Assembly: GCF_900220965.1 (NCBI RefSeq)
Contig: NZ_OBQC01000007.1
Span: 62,001-126,000 of the forward strand
Origin: Ureibacillus acetophenoni
GTDB lineage: Bacteria; Bacillota; Bacilli; Bacillales_A; Planococcaceae
Direction: 5' to 3'
Length of the DNA: 64,000 nt
The notes under the pieces were generated by a model that did no database searches, had not been told where the DNA came from, and was given only the letters and a program-made list of their open reading frames with translations. Below are positions 58,389-64,000 of this stretch, one piece after another (position 1 is the stretch's first letter; every line of letters starts with the position of its first letter). A program made the position numbers and the translations under genes.

Positions 58389-58853
58389 ATGGATACTAAA
58401 TTATTACGTCAAACTTTCGGCAAATTCCCAACAGGGGTGACGGTAGTCACTTGGTTTGATGATGAAGGTATTAATGGAATAACGGTCAATTCATTTACAT
58501 CTGTTTCGTTAGACCCTGCTTTAGCTCTCGTTTCTATTGATAAGCGAGCTAAATCACTAGATCAAATGAAAGGCAGACCATTTACTATTAATATTCTTTC
58601 AGATTCACAGGAAGCAACTGCTTGGCAGTTTGCTGGTCGCCAACAAGAAGATTTACAAATTGAATGGGATGAAACTGGTGATTCACCTTCATTAGTTGGA
58701 TCTGCTGCAACAATTTACTGCAAACCATGGAAAGAAGTAGATGCAGGAGATCATGTTTTATACATTGGGGAAATTACTAACTTTAATAGAACTGATAAGC
58801 AAGCGCTAACATTTTATGAAGGTAAAATGGGCTCAGTTGCTAAATATGTTTGA
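58389..58853 (+). CDS. Flavin reductase of a two-component monooxygenase
   Basis: 154-residue flavin reductase-like domain protein (HpaC type). FGKFPTGVTVVTWFDDEG near 8, VNSFTSVSLDPALALVSIDKRAKS near 30 and the C-terminal GDHVLYIGEI are typical. It makes reduced flavin for the oxygenase encoded 26 bases downstream. The ATG at 58389 has GAGGAGGGG upstream; the longer frame adds an unsupported 13 residues. In the characterised Geobacillus thermodenitrificans anthranilate hydroxylase system a comparable FAD reductase accompanies the monooxygenase. Confidence 0.88.
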   Translation: MDTKLLRQTFGKFPTGVTVVTWFDDEGINGITVNSFTSVSLDPALALVSIDKRAKSLDQMKGRPFTINILSDSQEATAWQFAGRQQEDLQIEWDETGDSPSLVGSAATIYCKPWKEVDAGDHVLYIGEITNFNRTDKQALTFYEGKMGSVAKYV

Positions 58854-58879
58854 AAAGATGCCAATAGGAGGGATAAATA

Positions 58880-60358
58880 ATGGGAATTAGAACAGGTGAA
58901 CAATATATCGAAGCATTAAAAGCAAGAAAACCAGAAGTTTGGTTAAATGGACGTTTAGTAGAAAATGTGTTTGATGAGCCTTATTTCAAACAACCAATAT
59001 TGGAAATTGCAAAACTTTTCGATTTACAACATGATCCAGCATATCAAGATGATTTAACACATATTTGCGAGGAAACTGGTGAGCGAGTTGCCAATTCATT
59101 TTTATTCCCTCGTTCCTATGAAGATATTATGAAACGAAGTAAAGCCTTTGAAGTTGTAGCACGTCAAACATACGGTTTAATGGGACGTACTCCAGACTTC
59201 TTAAACTCAGTTGTTACATCATTAGCACAAAACTCTTGGTTCTTAAAAAAATACAACGAAGATTGGGCAAAAAATATTGAAAATTACTATCGTCATTTAC
59301 GTGATAATGACTTGTTCTTAACTCACGCGATTGTAAATCCACAAAACGACCGCAGTAAAAATTCACACCAGCAATCAGACACGTTTACACATCTTGGAGT
59401 TGTTGAAGAACGAAAAGATGGAATCGTCGTTCGTGGAGCTAAAATGCTTGCAACGCTAGCTGCAATTACAGATGAAGTGATCATCTATTCGTTCCCAGGG
59501 TTTGCACCTGGAGATGAGCGTTATGCATTAGCATTTGCTCTACCAATCGATACAAAAGGATTGAAAATTATTTGCCGTGAACCAGCTCAAGATGGCACAC
59601 GTTCAACTTTCGATCACCCACTTGCATCAAGATATGAGGAAATGGATGCACTTCTTATTTTTGAAGATGTATTTGTACCTTGGGATAAAGTATTCCTATA
59701 CAACAACGTTGAGGCGGCAAACTTACTATACCCAATGACAGGAATTGCTGAACAACCAGCACATCAATCAGGCGTGCGCGGTTATATTAAACTAGCATTT
59801 GCTGTTGAAGTAGCTTGTAAAGTAGCAGATTCAATTGGTGTAGACCAATATTTGAATGTATCGCGTGATTTAGGTGAGCTTGTTCAATCTGTTGAAGTAA
59901 TTCGCGCATTATTACGTACAGCGGAGCGTGAATATACAATTACAGAACATGGGGAAGCACGTTTAAATCCTGATACGCTCGAAACGATTCGGGGTATGAT
60001 GCCAGAAATGTACCCACGTGCAATTGAAGTGTTGCAAACAATTGGTGCTGGTGGATTACTCATGATGCCAACTGAAGCAGACTTCTTAAATGAAGAACTT
60101 CGACCAAGTATAGATCGCCACTATGGAGGTCGCGAGGGTGTTGATGCTGAGCTTCGTATAAAAATTTTCAAATTAGCATGGGATTTATGTGGAGAAGCGT
60201 TCGGAATGAGGGCTCTTCAATATGAGCGCTACTACACTGGAGATCCAATTCGTAAGCGCAGTATTTTCTATAACAAATTTAAAAAGAATCATTCCTTTGA
60301 CTTAGTAGAATCTATTTTATCGAAGGAAGACAAAGGGGTTAAAGAAACAGTGAAGTAA
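58880..60358 (+). CDS. FADH2-dependent monooxygenase, HpaB family; likely anthranilate 3-monooxygenase
   Basis: 492-residue HpaB-family oxygenase with the acyl-CoA dehydrogenase-like fold. [28 protein letters not shown] at the N-terminus, [13 protein letters not shown] near 155 and [28 protein letters not shown] near 244 are family signatures. HpaB itself hydroxylates 4-hydroxyphenylacetate, but here the next genes encode 3-hydroxyanthranilate ring cleavage. The likely reaction is therefore anthranilate to 3-hydroxyanthranilate, as shown for the Geobacillus NG80-2 enzyme. AGGAGG precedes the ATG. Confidence 0.85.
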   Translation: MGIRTGEQYIEALKARKPEVWLNGRLVENVFDEPYFKQPILEIAKLFDLQHDPAYQDDLTHICEETGERVANSFLFPRSYEDIMKRSKAFEVVARQTYGLMGRTPDFLNSVVTSLAQNSWFLKKYNEDWAKNIENYYRHLRDNDLFLTHAIVNPQNDRSKNSHQQSDTFTHLGVVEERKDGIVVRGAKMLATLAAITDEVIIYSFPGFAPGDERYALAFALPIDTKGLKIICREPAQDGTRSTFDHPLASRYEEMDALLIFEDVFVPWDKVFLYNNVEAANLLYPMTGIAEQPAHQSGVRGYIKLAFAVEVACKVADSIGVDQYLNVSRDLGELVQSVEVIRALLRTAEREYTITEHGEARLNPDTLETIRGMMPEMYPRAIEVLQTIGAGGLLMMPTEADFLNEELRPSIDRHYGGREGVDAELRIKIFKLAWDLCGEAFGMRALQYERYYTGDPIRKRSIFYNKFKKNHSFDLVESILSKEDKGVKETVK

Positions 60359-60379
60359 CGAATGTAGGAGGGGAGTAAG

Positions 60380-61135
60380 CTGATATCATCAGTTAAAAAG
60401 TTTGTTAGTATCATAGATTTATTTGCAGATGGTGACCCTTCGTTAAGTAATAAAGAAATCGCAGACAGACTTAATTTACCACCAAGTTCTGTACACCATT
60501 TCTTAAAAACGATGACGGATGAACATATTTTAGTGCAGGGTAGTGACAAACGTTACCGACTAGGGTGGAAAATACTCGAGTGGGGTAACAAAGTGATGTA
60601 TTACCAAGACATTAGTTTGGAAGCTAGTCCAATTATAAGTCAACTTGTTTCGCGTTTTAAAGGAACATCACACATAGGGATGTTTGACGATGGAGAAGTA
60701 CGTTTCGTATTTAAAGCAATGTCACCCCATGCTGATGTTGTACCAACATTAGTAGGAATGACACGTTTTCCAGCATACGCAACAAGTATTGGTAAAGTTC
60801 TACTCGCTTACAATAAGAGCTTTTTACAGCCGATGTTGGCAAAAGGTATGTTTAAACAATCGAAAAACACGATCACAAGTATGGAAGTTTTGGAAAAAGA
60901 ACTCGCTGAAATTCGTAAACGGGGATATTCCATTAGCGATAATGAAAATGAAACAGACACTTATGGTATCGCTGCACCCATTAAATCCTACAGCGGACAG
61001 GTAGTTGCGGCGTTAAATTTAGTTGGGGAAAGAAATTATATGACAGGGAAAGAACATCATCTAATTGTTCGCGAAGTTGTTCACTCTGCTCAAATGATTT
61101 CGAAACAACTTGGTTATATGACTATTAATTATTAA
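60380..61135 (+). CDS. IclR family transcriptional regulator, CTG start
   Basis: 251-residue IclR regulator. An N-terminal winged helix (about 4-60) reads SVKKFVSIIDLFADG, then SNKEIADRLNLPPSSVHHFL. The C-terminal effector-binding domain (about 75-250) includes GMTRFPAYATSIGKVLLAY and the NETDTYGIAAPIKSYSGQVVAALNL end motif. The frame is closed by TAG at 60365-60367 and has no ATG, GTG or TTG before 60512, which would cut off the DNA-binding domain. CTG at 60380 stands 6 bases after AGGAGGGG and fits the family N-terminus. Expected to sense a pathway aromatic. Confidence 0.85.
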   Translation: MISSVKKFVSIIDLFADGDPSLSNKEIADRLNLPPSSVHHFLKTMTDEHILVQGSDKRYRLGWKILEWGNKVMYYQDISLEASPIISQLVSRFKGTSHIGMFDDGEVRFVFKAMSPHADVVPTLVGMTRFPAYATSIGKVLLAYNKSFLQPMLAKGMFKQSKNTITSMEVLEKELAEIRKRGYSISDNENETDTYGIAAPIKSYSGQVVAALNLVGERNYMTGKEHHLIVREVVHSAQMISKQLGYMTINY

Positions 61136-61154
61136 AAACAAAGGGGAAATGATT

Positions 61155-61715
61155 ATGTCAAACCAAACAAGTGTAAGTAAAATGCAAGCTCGTTCACTAA
61201 ATATTTTACAAGTGATTGAGGACAATAAAGATTTACTAAAGCCACCTGTAAATAACAAAGAATTATGGAATGATTCAGAGTTTCTTATTATGTTACTAGG
61301 TGGTCCAAACGCACGTCGTGATTTCCACGTAGATCCATCAGATGAGATCTTCTATCAAATTAAAGGTTCATGCTATGTAGAAATTATTAATGATGAAGGA
61401 AAACGTGAAGTAATCGAGGTAAAAGAAGGTGAAATGTTCACATTACCAGCGAATGTTCCACATTCACCACATCGTGTTGCAGATACGTACGGAATTGTTA
61501 TTGAGCGTAAACGTAAACAAGGTGAGTTGGAAGATGTAGCTTGGTTCTGCGATAAGTGTGATCATGAATTACACCGTGTTAGAACGCAGATTACTGACAT
61601 TGGAAAACAACTAGGAGAAGCAATTGCTCATTTTAATAATTCTTTAGAGCTTCGTACATGTGATAATTGTGGGCATGTGATGCCAGAAAAGGTGAAAGAA
61701 TGGCAAAGCGAATAG
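61155..61715 (+). CDS. nbaC: 3-hydroxyanthranilate 3,4-dioxygenase
   Basis: Extradiol-type dioxygenase with a cupin fold. It opens 3-hydroxyanthranilate to 2-amino-3-carboxymuconate 6-semialdehyde (ACMS). 186 residues. Iron ligands in FHVDPSDEIFYQIKG (about 50-60) and VPHSPHR near 97; two CxxC pairs (CDKC near 136, CDNC near 174) form the rubredoxin-like second iron site of bacterial enzymes. The ATG at 61155 has AAGGGG 8 bases upstream, better than 61149. The end overlaps the ACMSD gene by 16 bases. Confidence 0.95.
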   Translation: MSNQTSVSKMQARSLNILQVIEDNKDLLKPPVNNKELWNDSEFLIMLLGGPNARRDFHVDPSDEIFYQIKGSCYVEIINDEGKREVIEVKEGEMFTLPANVPHSPHRVADTYGIVIERKRKQGELEDVAWFCDKCDHELHRVRTQITDIGKQLGEAIAHFNNSLELRTCDNCGHVMPEKVKEWQSE

Positions 61716-62734
61716 ATTTTCATACTCATATAATGCCGCTTGATCTACCAAATTTTGAGGAAAAATATGGTGGAGGTAGATGGCCTGTCTTAGAACAAAA
61801 ATGTTCGTGTGGGGCAGATATAATGGTTGCTGGCAAACTGTTTCGTGAAGTAACAGATCAGGTTTGGGATGTAAAAAAACGTATTGAAGATATGGATCGA
61901 GAAAATGTTGATATGCAAGTGATTTCTCCAGTCCCAGTCACGTTTTCATACTGGGCACCAATCGAGCAAGCACTTGAATTGTCAATATACCAAAACGATT
62001 TTATCGCAAATATTGTGAAAGAAAATCCTGATAGATTCATAGGGTTAGGGACTATTCCTTTACAAAATCCGGAAGTTGCAATTCAAGAAATGCGTCGTTG
62101 TAAAGAAATTGGGTTAGTGGGAATCGAAATCGGTACAAATGTTAACGGCGAAAATTTAGATTCTGATGAATTACTTCCAGTATTCAAAGCAGCAGAAGAA
62201 CTAGAAATGCCGTTATTCATTCACCCTTGGGAGACACTAGCTCAAAATCGTACACCAAGACACAATTTCCTATACACAGTAGGAATGCCTAGTGAGACTG
62301 CATTAGCAGCTGCTAGTTTAGTATGGAGTGGCGTAATGGAAAAATGTCCGAACTTAAAAATCTGTTTCGCCCATGGTGGAGGATCGTTCCCGTATATTTT
62401 ACCTCGTTTAGATCAAGGCTGGAATGTTTGGCCAGACAAACGTAAAACAGAACATCCACCAAGCTATTATACGAAGAATTTCTACTTTGACTCTCTTGTA
62501 TATGACCCACAAAATATTAACTATTTAATCGAAAGATTCGGTCATGACAAAATCATTATGGGATCAGACTATCCATTTTTACTAAGAGAAATTAATCCAG
62601 GGAAAGTACTCGATGAAATGGATACGTTAACGGATGAAGTGAAAGATGCAATATTCGGTGAAAACGCATTAAATTTTTTGAATATTAAAAAAGAGGATGT
62701 TGTAGCAAATGGTCAATCAAACGCAAAGGCCTGA
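61700..62734 (+). CDS. nbaD: 2-amino-3-carboxymuconate-6-semialdehyde decarboxylase (ACMSD)
   Basis: Zinc amidohydrolase-superfamily decarboxylase that turns ACMS into 2-aminomuconate 6-semialdehyde. 344 residues. IDFHTHIMP at the N-terminus gives two His ligands, FIHPWE near 174 and FAHGGGSFPYILPR near 225 the next His residues, and GSDYPFLLRE near 291 the catalytic Asp. The ATG at 61700, inside the dioxygenase gene, has AAAGGTGAAAG upstream; the longer frame has none. Translational coupling to nbaC keeps the unstable intermediate moving forward. Confidence 0.95.
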   Translation: MAKRIDFHTHIMPLDLPNFEEKYGGGRWPVLEQKCSCGADIMVAGKLFREVTDQVWDVKKRIEDMDRENVDMQVISPVPVTFSYWAPIEQALELSIYQNDFIANIVKENPDRFIGLGTIPLQNPEVAIQEMRRCKEIGLVGIEIGTNVNGENLDSDELLPVFKAAEELEMPLFIHPWETLAQNRTPRHNFLYTVGMPSETALAAASLVWSGVMEKCPNLKICFAHGGGSFPYILPRLDQGWNVWPDKRKTEHPPSYYTKNFYFDSLVYDPQNINYLIERFGHDKIIMGSDYPFLLREINPGKVLDEMDTLTDEVKDAIFGENALNFLNIKKEDVVANGQSNAKA

Positions 62735-63170
62735 AGAACGTTTACAGGAAATAGGAATTGAGTTATTGCCTCCACGCCAAGCAGTAGGGAATTACGTTAG
62801 CTGTGTTCGAACAGGTAATTTAATCTTCACATCTGGGCAAGGTGTAGACCAATTCCACGGAAAATTAGGAAAAGATTTAACGATTGAAGAAGGTTATGCA
62901 GCTGCTCGTCAATCAGTGATTAACTTACTTTCTGTTTTGAAGCATGAACTTGGTGAATTGTCCAAAGTAAAACGAGTAGTGAAAATTTTAGGAATGGTAA
63001 ATTCCGCTGAAGATTTTACTGGGCAACCGAAAGTAATGAACGGTGCTTCGGATTTACTAGTAGAAGTTTTTGGAGAGCGCGGACGTCATGCACGATCAGC
63101 AGTAGGTATGGCACAACTTCCTAATAATACTGCGATTGAAATTGAAATGATTGTTGAAGTTGAAGAATAA
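62709..63170 (+). CDS. RidA-family 2-aminomuconate deaminase
   Basis: 153-residue RidA/YjgF-family protein. RTGNLIFTSGQGVDQFHGKLGKDLTIEEGYAAARQSVINLL near 35-75 and the C-terminal GERGRHARSAVGMAQLPNNTAIEIEMIVEVEE hold the substrate-binding Arg of the family. It overlaps the ACMSD gene by 26 bases. In nitrobenzoate and aminophenol pathways a RidA-like deaminase converts 2-aminomuconate to 4-oxalocrotonate, the role expected here (nbaF-type). A generic enamine deaminase is the alternative. Confidence 0.85.
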   Translation: MVNQTQRPEERLQEIGIELLPPRQAVGNYVSCVRTGNLIFTSGQGVDQFHGKLGKDLTIEEGYAAARQSVINLLSVLKHELGELSKVKRVVKILGMVNSAEDFTGQPKVMNGASDLLVEVFGERGRHARSAVGMAQLPNNTAIEIEMIVEVEE

Positions 63171-63175
63171 AAAAG

Positions 63176-63213
63176 GTTTAAGCGACTTTCTAGTAATGTA
63201 AAGTCGCTTAAAC
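63176..63213 (+). other. Strong intra-operon hairpin without a T run
   Basis: Perfect 14-bp stem GTTTAAGCGACTTT / AAAGTCGCTTAAAC with a 10-base loop, directly after the deaminase stop and just before the GGAAGGAG of the dehydrogenase gene. Lacking a T tract, it looks like an RNA stability or processing element rather than a terminator. Confidence 0.7.
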
Positions 63214-63235
63214 TCTAAGGAAGGAGTTTAAGCAA

Positions 63236-64000
63236 ATGCCATCATTGTCTTCAAAAGTAAAAAGTATTAACTGCAGAAACTTTATTAATGGAGAATTTAT
63301 AGAACCTAATCATACGAATACCTTTGAAAATGTGAACCCTGCAACTGAAGAGGTAATTGGATGGGTTGCAGAAGCAACGAAAGAAGAAGTAGATTTAGCG
63401 GTTCAATCTGCGAAAAAGGCTTTAAAAGGACCGTGGAAAAATTTCACTGTGAAAGAGCGTTCTTCTATTATTCGTAAAATAGGGGATTTAATTTTAGAAA
63501 ATGTTGAAGAGTTAGCAGTTCTTGAAGCTACTGACACGGGTAAACCTTATAGTTTAGCTTTAGAAATGGACATAAAACGTTCTGCTCATAACTTCCACTT
63601 CTTTGCAGATTACGTAACAAGTCTTGGCAATGAATCCTATAACCAAGATAACATTGCACTTCATTATTCTGTTACTCGCCCTGTTGGTGTAGTAGGAATG
63701 ATTAACCCGTGGAATTTACCTTTACTTCTATTAACGTGGAAATTAGCTCCATGTCTAGCATCTGGAAGTACTGCGGTTATGAAGCCTGCTGAATTAACAC
63801 CAATGACAGCAACACGTCTTGTTGAGCTTTGTAAAGAAGCAGGTGTGCCAGACGGTGTGGTTAACTTAGTCCACGGTTTTGGTAGTAATTCAGCAGGTGC
63901 ATTTATATCCGAACACCCAGATGTAGATGCAATAACATTTACAGGGGAAACAAGTACTGGAACAGTCATTATGAAAGCTGCAGCACCTACATTGAAAAAA
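63236..64000 (+). CDS. nbaE: 2-aminomuconate-6-semialdehyde dehydrogenase (partial, runs off the window)
   Basis: The first 255 residues of an aldehyde dehydrogenase; the frame is still open at the window end, roughly half of a ~490-residue enzyme. FINGEFIEPNHTNTFENVNPATEEVIG near the start, PVGVVGMINPWNLPLLLLTWKLAPCLASGSTAVMKPAE (about 149-186) with the conserved Asn, and ITFTGETSTG near 235 with the NAD-loop Gly are present; the catalytic Cys lies beyond the window. GGAAGGAG precedes the ATG. By position it oxidises 2-aminomuconate semialdehyde to 2-aminomuconate. Confidence 0.9.
   Translation, partial: MPSLSSKVKSINCRNFINGEFIEPNHTNTFENVNPATEEVIGWVAEATKEEVDLAVQSAKKALKGPWKNFTVKERSSIIRKIGDLILENVEELAVLEATDTGKPYSLALEMDIKRSAHNFHFFADYVTSLGNESYNQDNIALHYSVTRPVGVVGMINPWNLPLLLLTWKLAPCLASGSTAVMKPAELTPMTATRLVELCKEAGVPDGVVNLVHGFGSNSAGAFISEHPDVDAITFTGETSTGTVIMKAAAPTLKK

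Overview
The window is an AT-rich chromosomal segment from a Gram-positive, endospore-forming member of the Bacillales. Long blocks keep the Bacillus subtilis gene order: trpP/hit/ecsAB; hmoB-hemEHY; hprK-lgt-ppaX-yvoF-his-TPR protein-trxB-nudix-rapZ-yvcK-whiA-crh-clpP; and the central glycolytic operon. A CotF-type spore coat protein, a Crh protein with Gln15, a CtsR box at clpP and a short HisG paired with HisZ all fit this. By gene style it looks like the Lysinibacillus/Solibacillus side of the family Planococcaceae, but that placement is inference.

Layout. 1-3.3 kb: tryptophan transporter with a TRAP-like leader, Hit, and the Ecs ABC transporter. 3.4-5.9 kb: a transporter and ornithine cyclodeaminase-family pair. 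5.9-10.2 kb: HmoB and the hemEHY operon. 10.5-16.2 kb: a His-rich lipoprotein, a tiny YhfH zinc-ribbon-like protein and a Bce-type peptide-sensing and detoxification module (two-component system plus ABC transporter). 16-22 kb: acyl-CoA ligase, S9 peptidase, DedA and a lipoprotein cytochrome c. 22-41 kb: the hprK-to-clpP block, including a histidine operon that lacks hisA. 41-46 kb: tRNA-Arg(CCG), an amino-acid ABC importer, a YetF-like protein and a CotF-like coat protein. 46-53 kb: gap-pgk-tpiA-gpmI-eno without the usual cggR. 53.4-54.9 kb: an intact IS256-type element with a perfect 8-bp target duplication. 55-64 kb: a catabolic island for anthranilate through 3-hydroxyanthranilate, with flavin reductase, HpaB-type monooxygenase, IclR regulator, 3-hydroxyanthranilate dioxygenase, ACMSD, RidA-type deaminase and aminomuconate-semialdehyde dehydrogenase (cut by the window end). 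An M20 amidohydrolase and an orphan peptide-binding lipoprotein precede it. Almost the same palindrome lies before both transcription units, which suggests one regulon under the IclR protein.

The most unusual structure is a set of five intergenic tandem arrays (about 17.8, 25.4, 39.0, 44.4 and 53.0 kb). Their sequences differ but they share a format. Three have a 51/52-bp unit carrying a 25-27-bp TGTC...GACA palindrome plus a spacer. Two have a 103-bp unit built of 21-bp sub-repeats around G(C/A)CAAAAT. The 52-bp array at 17.8 kb also has a 104-bp higher-order period. No known feature type explains them.

Other points: a non-AUG (CTG) start for the IclR gene; two mutually exclusive RNA folds between gap and pgk; a long hairpin inside the IS; a 25-bp palindrome before hemE.
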